From: Acanthopleura granulata
Taxonomy: Eukaryota; Mollusca; Polyplacophora; Chitonida; Chitonidae
Length of the DNA: 64,000 bases
Assembly (NCBI GenBank): GCA_016165875.1
Contig: JABBOT010000002.1
Span: forward strand, 1,389,540 to 1,453,539
Direction of reading: 5' to 3'
The position numbers were made by a program, and so were the translations under genes. Every line of letters starts with the position of its first letter. Position 1 is the stretch's first letter. Under the pieces are notes generated by a model. It saw only the letters and a program-made list of their open reading frames with translations. It had not been told where the DNA came from and made no database searches. Shown here piece by piece: positions 46,101 through 54,227 of the stretch.

Positions 46101-49100
46101 ATGGTTAATTGATTAAATGGTATGAAGCTTTTAGTGTAATGAGATGAATGGTGAGCTTGTGGGCTTAAATTGTTGTGTGTTTGAGATTGTTGTTTCTGTC
46201 TGTCAGTCTTCAGCTTTTTCATAAATGAGGAAAAGGATTGATTTTCTTGCATTTTCGCCCTAAACCCATAACCCCAAAAAAGTCTGTCAGAATCAAAGAG
46301 AAACAATAAGAAAAGGGAAAAAAAATGAAAATAGCTGAGATATTGATTCAATACAATGTCATATTCAGCCTTGAAAGTATACATATATCCCTTTTGTGAT
46401 AACATTTCCTTGCTCTTCTGTAAAATTAACAACTACCTAATTTACAAAAAAAGGCACAGGGATCACTGTCTTTAGTGGTATTTGCAAGAATCAGATTGGA
46501 GAGAAAAAAATTATAATTGTTTGTGATTTGATTCTGGACCTGAAACTAATGGTTATATGATATTCTACAGAGAAAACACTTTTTGTGAAATATTTGAAAA
46601 TCTATTTAATTTTGTCACGTGAAACTGGTGAAGATGTTTTTGCCATGGTCTGTTTTAACCTTCATGTACACCCGCATGATATCCTGTCTCATTTTGCATG
46701 GGCCTTTGCAGGTCAGGCTTGTCAACAGGAGTGTCGTTCCAGCCGCGCACGTATAACTCCAACTATGTGCCATTTTATCGCAGAAAACTGGAGGAGGAAA
46801 AGAAAGTGAAATCGGAAAAAGAGAAACAAGAAGAGATCCAGGACAACGACAAGAAAGTCGCAGAGAGCAAGGAACCAACAAAGGAACCCACGAAGGAGAA
46901 GACGCCGCCAAAAGACAAAGAGGATACAAAATCTCCAGAGACTACCAGCAATATTTCTGACGGGAACAAGAAGAAACCAACCACACCAACGAGAACGTAC
47001 GTCTTCCATTGTAACGGAACGTTTCCCACCTGATGTAATTTGGTGCATAGGCAGTGTAATCATTGTTCATTCCTGCCTCTGCAGTGATGTTTTGTGGGTG
47101 AACCGGTCACATATCATGCTTTGCAAGAGAACAAAGGCCAATCCAGCTTGGACCCGAATCTCTGATTCATTGAGATTTTTTAATTTTCTGTGAGAAGAAG
47201 GAGTATGTTTTACTATTTTCGTGGTGACACTTTGTGTGATGGCGGCGTGGTCATATTCCACTACCTGTCATAATGTTTTAGTCTACAAGATATGGTGGTT
47301 TACCATTTAATTTTAACTGACTGTTTTAACTGTTTGACTAGCATCCTGTCCTCTCCGAGTTACCAGAGCACTTTTGCCAGCAATCATTAAACCATGTATG
47401 AACGGTCCCAGGATCCTCTGGCACAAAGCTCTCTTAATGTTACGAGCTTGTGACTACCATGGCAACCAGCACTGCAGGCATTATGTTGCCATGACTGCTA
47501 CATGCTCATAACGTTAAAGTGCCACTCTGGTCAGAATACAAAGTGCGTGGAAATATTACAATGATATGAAAGAAATCCTACGGATTAGGCCTAACACCAT
47601 GTGTCAAAAGGATTTTTATGAATAGCACTATTTAACCCATATAACTGAAGATTCCTTGAAAAACAAAATCTTTGGCCGTGTCTGTAAAATTTTCCTGATG
47701 GGACATGATAAAATTCCCTGTATGACGTCAAATTAGGCAGATGTGACATTGAGTAAGGCATTTATGCTGGGATGACGTCAAGCAGCGTCATATGTGTATG
47801 CACGATTGATGATGTTATGTTCATGGCTGACATCACACCAGGCAAAGTGGAAGCGACAGGAATATTTTGTTTCTGTATACTCTGATGAAATCTACAATAT
47901 CAGTTTTAATTTGCTGCATTATCTTCACAGTTTAGGAAAGTAATTCAGACTATCCCAGTCTTTATCAATTCACCTTGCTTTTAAGACACACATGTTTTGA
48001 CACCAAAGTAGCTCTTTAAGAAGACTTCGTACAAGTGGCCCAAAGTCCTGGACAACATGGCCTCTGATGGTCAGGCTCAATTCTCTGAGTCTCAGCAAAC
48101 TGTTACATTTCCTCACCTCATTAAGCAGCGCATTGTGGTTTCAGCGAAATAAATTTACTGAAGTAACACATAAAATATCACTCAGATATTTGATAAGGTG
48201 GGTTACTGATGTGGTTTCTCATCCGTTAATTTTGATAGGGTGGATTCTGCAGCAAATGATGAGGCTGAACTCCAGAGAAAAGCACGTGCCAAGAGAAGTC
48301 GAGAGACTCGTCGACCAACTCAGGTGAGTCCATGTACTGTCAGGTGAGTCCAGGTACTGTCAGGTGAGTCCAAGTACTGTCAGGTGAGTCCAAGTACTGT
48401 CAGGTTTATCACACAACTACTACAGTAACTTGTACACTGAACTTTTGATGACATCTGCTGATTAAAGGGAGGTGACTAAGGAAGCGCATAACTGCACCCT
48501 TTTGGATTTTTTCTTGTCCTTGCTCCAACCCCGCATTGTTGAAAAAAAAATTTTTTGAAAACCCCTGGGTGTTGTTTCGTCTCCCAAATTCTCCTGATTT
48601 CAAGAGGCCTTCCTCTGATCAGGTACATGAAACTATCGAGTGGGAACATTCCACACAGGTAGTAAAATGCTCTGTGTGATGTGAAATCATTTGTTAAATG
48701 CGGTGTTAAAAGGCAGACTTTGGGCATCAATGCGATATTTTCTTGAAATCTTCACCCCCAAATTAACGGAAATCTCAGAATACCCAATTCTGACAATCGT
48801 ACTGGATGGCGATTTTTCAAAATCCACTGGCTGACAGCCGTATGAACGACCTGGTCACCTGTCACCTTTGGTCAGTAAATTATTGTGTAATTTAAGGTTC
48901 CCTCTGATCAGCTACAGCTTTGAGTTTAGACGCGTGGAATCTAGGAGCAGGATGGCCGCTCAGTGTTAGTCAAGCAGTGCACAGCTGATTAGTTCAATGG
49001 TGTAATGTGTGTGTTGTTGTTGTTTCCGAAACTACACGTATTTGTCCATTGCGATCACAGGACTGTCCAGTGGACACCTGGTAGTGAAAGTTAAAGTTGG

Positions 49101-52100
49101 GACCATGTTTTATGATACTAGTATGGTATTGCTGGTGTTTTCAGGGTGTAACACGGGATGATATCGTGAAGGCAGAGGAAGTGCTGAGGGCAACGAGAGA
49201 GAAGGAGGAAAAAGAGAAGGCCCCAACCTCTATAGCCTCAACTACCACAACAACCACAGCAACAGACAAGCCTAAGGAAGATACCATACGCAGGTCCAGA
49301 AATCTCGAGGAGAGAAAGGAAGTAAGTTCCTGGGGATCATCAGTTTGCTGGATGGTTTCTGATGATATATGTCAGGTCATCACAAATCAACTAGTGTAAA
49401 TGACTTAAAATTTCAACCAAAAATGTGCATTTTTAGAGGTAAAAAAAATATTCTGTTGTTTGCTGAAACTTACATTTTTCCAGTAAGATATCATCCTGTC
49501 ATCTAAACAAACCTTAAAACAACTTCTGACAAACAATAGGACTCCCAGAGTCAGGAAAAATGAACAAATTTGTCATGGATGAAAGTTTAGGTCATTTAGG
49601 TTTACTGAACCGCTGTGGAGTTTCTTGGGTAATGAATTTCCCAGATTCCCACAGTTTGGTGGCTATAAGCAGTTTGTGGAGCTCTCGTGTCCTGTCTTGA
49701 GTGAAGTTTGGTTTAGACCACATTCCGTCCATCAATATGTGGTGTGTGGTTTACCCACAGCTCTCCAGGGTCCTCAGGGTTTTTTTCTAGCCAGTTTCTT
49801 TTCAGAAACTCAATGTGAGCAGATCAGAAAACTCAAGATTTTTCGTCAAGATATATCGAGAACTCATGAAAACTCAATACAGTGTTTGTCTAAAACTGAA
49901 TTTTCCGATATTTCTCATAGTGGTTACCACGATGAAAAAGTGGCTAGAAAAATGCCTTGTCCCTCTATTGGTGAAACAGGCTGCTATCATATATTAAAGA
50001 GAGCAAACCTATATTCGCTGTTGTATTCCAGTTCCTGTTGATATTACTGGAAAAAACAATTGTATAAACGTGAGTGAATACGGTTATACAGTTATACCAT
50101 CCACCACGTGATCATCAAAACAGGCCAACATCATACCCAGTTTTTTTGAAATACATGTAGTTTGTAATAAGTGACCATGTGGTAATGTTGACAGGATGAA
50201 AGCCGTGGCAGTGTTCGTCGTTTGCGTATTCCAGACCTCTCCAGCAGCACTTCAAGTATACCTACCAGACCTTCAGAGTCTTCCACCATTAGTGAGTACC
50301 GCAAATCTTGCACCTTTTCAATCATTAAAGCAGTTCTTAAAGGGTACTGTACACATACAGTTATTACAAAAATGAACCAGAATGATTGGTTTGTGTCAAC
50401 ACAGGGATAAGCTTCATAAAACTATGACAAGTATTTCACTACCAACTGCAGTTCTCCAAGGAGATACTGAAATATTATTTTCAGTGGTGGTTGAAAAGGT
50501 TGAAGAATTAGGGTAGCAGGGATAGACTTGTCACAAGAATAAACCCTAAATGTTTGACTCTTGACTGTCAGACTGGCCTAGGACAGAGTTAAGATCATTG
50601 CTAGTAGTATGGTTTCCTGCCTGTTTGGTCTCTCCAAAACTACACTTATCAGGCACTTTGTCATGTGAATTGATTCTCATAAACTCAGTTGCGTCTTTTT
50701 TTGGCATGCACAAGCTCAGAATAATTTCATGAAATGAATACAGTACAGTTCAGGGAACCCCATCTCATGCTGACTTCCTCTCCAGTCGGACTTGAGAAGG
50801 TCCGTCAGCAAGCTGCAGATGTTCGTGGGTTTCCTGGAGCTCTGCCAGTTTCTGCCCAAGATTATGGCCACCCTTGTATGAGTGAAATGTTATACAGATA
50901 ATGCATGCCATGGGATTATATGGCAGGAATTGTGAGCTCGAAAGAAGGGAGCAATCGTTTAACTATTTACATTATAAACAAGTGGACATCAGAGAGCTGA
51001 CAAAGGGAGATAACTATTTAGAATAAACATATAAGGCTGTTGGCTATAAGCATGTGATCGTTGTACATTTCTTCTTGACCATTGCACATCATGTTTAGCG
51101 GATATCATTTGACTGTGTATCAACCAATGAAAACCAAGAATCACCCTGTTAAGTATAATAATCTTGAGTACGATGTGAAACACCAATCAAGAAAATACAG
51201 TTCAGGGAATATCACTACAGAATATGTTGGTATTGTAGATGTCACATTCGTAGGAAGACCGCTAAAACTGTTACCAATGCACACGATCGACCTCTAACCA
51301 CTGGTTCGTCTATGGCTTTGAGTCAGGAGGTTTGTGACTTACCTGGCCAGAAGTGGTTGGTTACTACTGGCTTTCTGGTTTCCTGACTCCATCAACCTGA
51401 CTGCCTGCATAAGTGTAATATTCTTGAATACAACATTTAACACTATTAAAATGATGTGTTGCAAGCTTCGCTGTATGCTGCAAGTAATGCTGTGTTAATT
51501 GTATGCTATCCTGAGTAGAGGAGCATTAACTGTGACAACACAATGATTATTGATTCCAGCTGAAAAAAACCTAGTAATGTGCAAAGGGTCAATGCAAAAT
51601 AAGTTTGGGAAAGTTTGAAAATGTCTTTTTTTGTGTGTGTGAAGGGAGTAGCAAAGGGAGACAACTCTGACGATACCAGAAAATAGCAGTGTGGTTGGAT
51701 TCAGTAGTGGTGTGAAATGACAACCTTTTGGGCCACAGCCTGGTCTTGTGATATGAAGATCTAAAACGAGAGCATATGTGCTTTTTCTTTGTATGTGCTA
51801 AATGTATTTTCTTTAAAACAAGTGCTGTTAAAGTGTTCATGTAAATAAAATTTCTGACATTTGCTCTGTTCACAGCACAACACACTCCAGTCTCTAGGAA
51901 TTCCTTAATGAACACAGTCAGTAATAGCGAACCCTCGTTAACGGGTGACCCTGCTGGCATAACGAGATCAACATCGTTACGGAGGTCACGCAATTTAGAA
52001 CCAGAAAAAGTGGAGGAGGAAAAGAAAGAGGAGAAAAAGGAAGAAAAAGGTGTGTGGCGGGTGTTATTGAAAGCTATTGCCACTGGTTACTATGTGCTAG

Positions 52101-54227
52101 TTGGGTGATCACTTGCTCGGTTTCTTCATTATATACTGCAGTGTCTGCAGTTTACTAGCAACTTTCTCGTTGTCGTTACCACGAGACAACAAGAAATATC
52201 GGAAAATTGAGTTTTAGACAAAATTTGTATCGAGTTTTGACAAAATAAATGAGTTTTAGAGAAATTTTACATACATTGGTGATGAAAAATATTGAGCTTT
52301 CTGATTTGTTCAAATTGAGTTTCTAGAAAGAAATTGGCCAGAAAAAGCCCTGAGTATATGTGCTTTTCTTAGGAAATGAGGATAGTACATATCTCCTTCA
52401 GTTTAACACTTTTGTCATTTAACCTAAATATTTCACAAATTGTCAATGCACATATCTATATAATTCTTTTAAAATTTTCTGTATCTTTGATTTCCAAGAG
52501 GTTTTGTTCTCATGTAAATTATCAATGAAATCCATGACATTCTTCTTATTTGGAATACTAGTGACATTCTGTTTCAAACTGTCTGTTTCAGCATTATATA
52601 TGTCATACTTTGATAGGGTATCATTGGTTAATGAGCTTCGTACAATGCACCTTTTTGTATAACACAATAGGAGCAGATTTGTTCCTCCAGCAACAGTATT
52701 ATAATGAGGGAAAAGGGGCCTCTGTGGCCAGGAGGTTAGCATGATAATTCAGTGCAGTAAGCGTCTCACCAATGCGGTCACTGAGTGAAGGTCCACCTTC
52801 GGCTGACTCCCTTTCAGATTATACTTGGGAAGCTCTGCCAGCCTCCTGTGGATGATCGTGGGTTTCCCCTGGGCTCTGTCTATTTTCCTCCCACCATAAG
52901 GCTGGCCACTATCATATAAGTGAAATATTCTCTAGTATGACGTAAAACTCAGGTTAAATAACTAAATAAATAATGGGATGTAATCCTGAAGAAAGGGCCT
53001 TACATATCTGTTATTGCTATAAGTATTTCAACATATATTAAACAAAACTTCAATGGGTAGTAGGTAGCTACACATGCACCATTAACAGTTTTAGACGGGA
53101 TATGAGCTCACCGTATGCTACCTTGTGCAGAACAATAACAATGGACACTGTGGCTTTTTTGTGATTGTGTGTATCATTTCCATTTCCCTTATGTTTTCAG
53201 AACAAACAAAACCGAAAACACGCAGGAGGCGAGAAAAACGACCCCCTACCGGTATTATAGACCCAAATAACCCCAATGTAAGTATGTCTCAGTGTGGATT
53301 AAATTGCTTTGCTGGTTCATTCGTCATCATCACTGCAACCAAACTGCCCCTGGCTATTGAGGTTGCCTCTTCTTGCCCAGCCCTCGCTAGTTGGAGGTTT
53401 GCCAGGTAGGGCAAAGGGCAGTGGTTTTCTCTAACCCCTCCTTTACCTGTCAGTTGGCTTGTCTCAGAAAGCGCAAGTGAGGCCACAGGCATGAGACATT
53501 CATATCACTATGTGTGCTTTTTAACTGACCTAAGGCACATATTCTGTGATTGTCAACTGGTCAAAGTTGATAGCCTGTCCCCAACTCATAGACACAACCA
53601 CTGTCATGAAGAGAGGGAAACTTTGTTGAGTATGACGTAAAACCCCAATTACTCTAAACTACCTAAAATTTTGACCAAAAAACAAAATTTTTAGAAGCAT
53701 ATTATTGTCATAAAATGTTATGTTTGGTGCTGAAAAATCTATTCCAGTAAGAGATCACCCTTCCTTCAAAGCAAACCTCGGAATAGCTTTGTAAAATTGA
53801 TAGAACTAACAGAATGAGGAAAAATGAGCAACTTAATCATGGACGGAAATTTAGATCTTTTAGGGTAAATAAATTATTCAAAACCTTGTCATTAAATCTC
53901 ACAGTGTGGTGCTGGTGTCAATGGCCTGATTAAAGAAGTTGTGTGGTTGATAGGTAGTTGTCCACTGAACAACTTTCCTGACTCTGCAACTCAACCATGG
54001 CGCTAGTAAGTGATATTTGTGTTGTCAGAACTAAACACAGTGCAGTGGATGAATAGTGTTGGAGCTTGTTATATGCAGACTTTATATTTTTTTAGGAACA
54101 AAAAAAAAAGAAATACCTGTTGATGTTCTCTTGTCTCTTGTGGTTTAAGAATGAAAGTAGAGATGAAACAGTAGAGAAAAAAGAAGAAAAGAAAGAAGAA
54201 GAAAGTAAAGATGACTTTTCATATAGG
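30914..54227 (+). CDS. PPP1R12A: PPP1R12A-type myosin phosphatase targeting subunit (MYPT1/MBS), 3' end outside window
   Basis: Twenty exons (each listed below) join in phase to about 849 residues. An N-terminal PP1-docking VKF (residues 41-43) precedes ankyrin repeats: ADGCMFLAACSS, GADINTANIDGLTALHQ, NEGWTPLHATASCG, GATALHVAAAKGY and DGWTPLHAAAHWG are near-identical to vertebrate MYPT1. The acidic/Lys/Ser-rich middle is poorly conserved. Two blocks match the ROCK inhibitory sites: RETRRPTQGVT (Thr647, equivalent of human Thr696) and REKRPPTGII (Thr814, equivalent of Thr853). The protein targets PP1 to myosin. Vertebrate MYPT1 has about 177 residues after Thr853, including a leucine zipper; only 35 follow Thr814 here, so the end is missing. 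It could equally be called PPP1R12, since invertebrates usually have one gene for the vertebrate A/B/C set. Start chosen at MAEEKGYPRN by Met and family position; an in-frame upstream TTG is ignored. Confidence 0.95.
31166..35634 (+). other. PPP1R12A intron 1
   Basis: First intron of 4.5 kb. Besides the fold-back element it holds decayed SINE-like tails near 33420-33512 and 34830-34920, a 24-bp direct duplication at 35019-35066 ('acactggtgtaaaaagctaa') and a half element of family A at 35533-35571. No exon seen. Confidence 0.6.
32509..32727. mobile_element. Fold-back element in PPP1R12A intron 1
   Basis: The left arm (about 32509-32587, including 'ctggttttggacgagacagg') is the inverted complement of the right arm (about 32651-32727, including 'cctgtcttgtccaaaaccag'). 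Arms are about 75 bp and around 80-85% matched by eye. The loop is a 'caacaacaacaacagcagca' run. No coding content. Confidence 0.85.
35635..35765 (+). CDS. PPP1R12A: PPP1R12A exon 2
   Basis: Acceptor TTTGCAG, donor CAAG|GTTTGT. Encodes ACIDQNMNMVQFLVENNADV and the NEGWTPLHATASCG ankyrin core. Confidence 0.95.
36165..36283 (+). CDS. PPP1R12A: PPP1R12A exon 3
   Basis: Acceptor ATTTCAG, donor CAAG|GTGAGG. Encodes YLIECGANVASVNNDGDLPI and the family motif MEELLQAEMDKQ. Confidence 0.94.
36284..36538 (+). other. PPP1R12A intron 3, open in frame, with a G16 run
   Basis: 255 bp (85 x 3) with no stop codon in the frame of exon 3, so retention would keep the reading frame. A run of 16 G lies at 36427-36442. 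Splice sites are normal, so it is annotated as an intron. Confidence 0.7.
36539..36698 (+). CDS. PPP1R12A: PPP1R12A exon 4
   Basis: Acceptor GTTTTAG, donor ATGAA|GTGAGT. Encodes IDAEAARRAEEELMLADANQ and GATALHVAAAKGYINVM. Confidence 0.94.
37376..37700 (+). repeat. Diverged SINE-like copy in PPP1R12A intron 4
   Basis: Ends in 'cctgagtatggcattaaaca' and 'gtaatcaaataaataaaaa', the family tail. The 5' part is only loosely similar. Confidence 0.5.
37846..37990 (+). CDS. PPP1R12A: PPP1R12A exon 5
   Basis: Acceptor ATTGCAG, donor GCT|GTAAGC. Encodes VLIQANANLNAADADGWTPL and HAAAHWGQEEACKIL. Confidence 0.95.
38407..38481 (+). CDS. PPP1R12A: PPP1R12A exon 6 (25 codons)
   Basis: Acceptor CTTGCAG, donor ACT|GTGAGT. 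Encodes GQTAFDVADQDVLNVLEELK, the last ankyrin-type helix before the disordered region. Confidence 0.94.
38666..38724 (+). CDS. PPP1R12A: PPP1R12A exon 7 (59 nt)
   Basis: Acceptor TATTTCAG, donor AGAAG|GTAAAT. Encodes LREKADISDVIPTKAPGKR. Supported by splice sites and by phase fit on both sides. Confidence 0.85.
38783..38870 (+). repeat. tRNA-like SINE head in PPP1R12A intron 7
   Basis: 'gatggtctgatgattagaac' followed by 'gtcagccccagtgtc' and 'gggtcagtccagggtc' resembles A- and B-box spacing of a tRNA-derived SINE. No cloverleaf could be drawn with confidence. Confidence 0.4.
39286..39434 (+). CDS. PPP1R12A: PPP1R12A exon 8
   Basis: Acceptor TTTGCCAG, donor ACTG|GTAAAG. Acidic/Ser-rich tail NSSSSTSEGETTDSET corresponds to the acidic segment after the ankyrin domain in vertebrate MYPT1. 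Confidence 0.85.
39629..39975 (+). mobile_element. Inverted-repeat element family A with nested SINE
   Basis: Left end 'taaatgacctacaatttctc', right end 'catggacggaattttatgtc'. Its middle is interrupted by the SINE at 39769-39893. Without it the length would be about 213 bp, like its relatives. Confidence 0.8.
39769..39893 (+). mobile_element. 5'-truncated SINE insertion with 9-bp target duplication
   Basis: Starts 'tgcggatggttgtgggtttc' and ends in 'caatcaaataaataaatc'. Flanked by 'acaacttct' at 39760-39768 and again at 39894-39902. Truncation and duplication are typical of LINE-driven retroposition. Confidence 0.85.
40047..40090 (+). CDS. PPP1R12A: PPP1R12A exon 9 (44 nt)
   Basis: Acceptor CTTTTCAG, donor AAG|GTATGT. 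Encodes DKQNAINKKTKLDLK including the split Asp. The phase fit to exon 8 supports it. Confidence 0.7.
40280..40348 (+). CDS. PPP1R12A: PPP1R12A exon 10, possible 23-codon exon
   Basis: Acceptor TCTTTTAAAG, donor GAT|GTAAGT, phase 0 on both sides, so it can be included or skipped without frame change. Encodes FQDNWKYGNFSAVNYFKVKN plus KSD. No clear vertebrate counterpart; may be a cassette exon or a false call. Confidence 0.5.
40457..40591 (+). CDS. PPP1R12A: PPP1R12A exon 11 (45 codons)
   Basis: Acceptor TTCACAG, donor GGGG|GTGAGT. Pro/Glu/Ser-rich, from VNHPHEPEPVVTEAA to KATVSEG. Confidence 0.8.
40592..43813 (+). other. PPP1R12A intron 11, no exon recognised
   Basis: 3.2 kb. Holds the family A element at 40781-40984 and a small inverted repeat at 41085-41201. 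Other open frames show no family signal. Confidence 0.55.
40781..40984 (-). mobile_element. Inverted-repeat element family A, reverse orientation
   Basis: Ends 'caaatgacctaaattttgtc' and 'ggatgaaatttaaggtcatt'; 204 bp. Internal 'cctctaaatatgtacttttt' is the reverse of the family's 'gtgcatttttagagg'. Confidence 0.75.
43814..43981 (+). CDS. PPP1R12A: PPP1R12A exon 12 (56 codons)
   Basis: Acceptor CCCAACAG, donor AGA|GTGAGT. LSVRWSLHKTGSSSMLPDNT parallels the vertebrate WRLGLRKTGSYGAL region, followed by a RSVSSSRI segment like RSASSPRL. GC content is clearly higher than in the flanking introns. Confidence 0.92.
45252..45319 (+). CDS. PPP1R12A: PPP1R12A exon 13
   Basis: Acceptor ATTCACAG, donor GAGAG|GTAAAC. 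Encodes EQTTGKETVLSSTEPETKDI plus QE; phases fit exons 12 and 14. Confidence 0.8.
46712..46996 (+). CDS. PPP1R12A: PPP1R12A exon 14 (285 nt)
   Basis: Acceptor TTTGCAG, donor GAAC|GTACGT. Starts GLSTGVSFQPRTYNSNYVPF then YRRKLEEEKK and a Lys/Glu-rich coiled or disordered run. Minus-strand frames over it are antisense shadows. Confidence 0.9.
47433..47518. repeat. Hairpin-forming inverted repeat
   Basis: 'ttacgagcttgtgactacca' + 'tggcaac' faces 'gttgccatgactgctacatg' + 'ctcataacgttaaag', with about 17 bases between. Arms of about 34 bp with a few mismatches. It directly abuts the family C element. Confidence 0.65.
47513..48019 (+). mobile_element. Inverted-repeat element family C, larger copy
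   Basis: Ends 'gttaaagtgccactctggtc' and 'gacaccaaagtagctcttta' are inverted counterparts. The interior shares 'tctgtaaaattttcctgatg' and 'ggcatttatgctgggatga' with 26907-27312. About 507 bp, no ORF. Confidence 0.6.
48239..48323 (+). CDS. PPP1R12A: PPP1R12A exon 15, carries the Thr696-type inhibitory site
   Basis: Acceptor TTTGATAG, donor CAG|GTGAGT. AELQRKARAKRSRETRRPTQ aligns with the vertebrate block ESQRKARSRQARQSRRSTQ. The threonine is kept, and the preceding residue is Pro rather than Ser. Its donor is the first of four tandem identical donors. Confidence 0.93.
48321..48400 (+). repeat. Four 20-bp tandem copies, each a splice donor
   Basis: 'caggtgagtccatgtactgt' and three near-identical copies start at 48321, 48341, 48361 and 48381. 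The first overlaps the real donor of exon 15. Confidence 0.95.
49145..49321 (+). CDS. PPP1R12A: PPP1R12A exon 16 (59 codons)
   Basis: Acceptor GTTTTCAG, donor GAA|GTAAGT. GVTRDDIVKAEEVLRATREK aligns with vertebrate GVTLTDLQEAEKTIGRSRST. A threonine-rich stretch follows, ending RRSRNLEERKE. Confidence 0.93.
49397..49598 (+). mobile_element. Inverted-repeat element family A, intact copy
   Basis: 202 bp with terminal repeats 'taaatgacttaaaatttcaa' and 'gatgaaagtttaggtcattt'. The interior includes 'gtgcatttttagagg' and 'ttaaaacaacttctgacaaa', the uninterrupted counterpart of the SINE target at 39760. It lies 76 bp after exon 16. Confidence 0.8.
49777..49955 (-). mobile_element. Inverted-repeat element family B, reverse copy
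   Basis: 'ggtttttttctagccagttt' at the left and 'gaaaaagtggctagaaaaat' at the right, with internal 'agatcagaaaactcaagatt'. About 179 bp. Confidence 0.75.
50195..50291 (+). CDS. PPP1R12A: PPP1R12A exon 17
   Basis: Acceptor GTTGACAG, donor ATTA|GTGAGT. DESRGSVRRLRIPDLSSSTS, Ser-rich, like the vertebrate Ser/Thr-rich segment between the two inhibitory sites. Confidence 0.85.
50808..50900 (+). repeat. Diverged SINE-like copy
   Basis: 'gatgttcgtgggtttcctgg' + 'agctctgccagtttctgccc' and 'tatgagtgaaatgtt' match the family body. Further decayed tails lie at 51145-51195 and 51360-51455. Confidence 0.55.
51876..52049 (+). CDS. PPP1R12A: PPP1R12A exon 18
   Basis: Acceptor GTTCACAG, donor AAAG|GTGTGT. 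Encodes QHTPVSRNSLMNTVSNSEPS, RSTSLRRSRNLEPEKV and an E/K-rich end. RRSRNLE repeats the end of exon 16. Confidence 0.88.
52150..52352 (+). mobile_element. Inverted-repeat element family B, diverged copy
   Basis: Shares 'caagaaatatcggaaaattg', 'agttttagacaaaatttgta' and 'ttctgatttgttcaaattga' with the other members. Terminal repeats are decayed. About 200 bp. Confidence 0.7.
52717..52975 (+). repeat. Longest SINE-like copy, with tRNA-like head
   Basis: 'ggggcctctgtggccaggag' + 'gttagcatg' at the head, then 'gatgatcgtgggtttcccct', 'cctcccaccataaggctggc', 'cctcccaccata' core and an 'aaataactaaataaataatg' tail. It shows the probable full length (about 260 bp) of the family. Confidence 0.75.
53201..53277 (+). 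CDS. PPP1R12A: PPP1R12A exon 19, carries the Thr853-type inhibitory site
   Basis: Acceptor GTTTTCAG, donor AAT|GTAAGT. EQTKPKTRRRREKRPPTGII aligns with vertebrate ...RPREKRRSTGVSF. The Thr is kept and the residue before it is Pro. The exon ends ten residues counted from that Thr (TGIIDPNNPN), phase 0. Confidence 0.92.
53655..53862 (+). mobile_element. Inverted-repeat element family A, intact copy
   Basis: 208 bp, 'taaactacctaaaattttga' and 'catggacggaaatttagatc' ends. The adjacent 'ttgagtatgacgtaaaaccc' is a SINE tail fragment (53590-53655). Confidence 0.75.
54150..54227 (+). CDS. PPP1R12A: PPP1R12A exon 20 (26 codons)
   Basis: Acceptor GGTTTAAG, donor AGG|GTAAGT, phase 0 at both ends. NESRDETVEKKEEKKEEESK then DDFSYR: acidic and lysine-rich, as in vertebrate MYPT1 after Thr853. 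Confidence 0.75.

Noticed and set aside
46722..47063. 113- and 104-residue minus-strand frames
   Set aside because: Antisense of MYPT exon 14; Phe/Leu-rich because the sense strand is Lys/Glu-rich.
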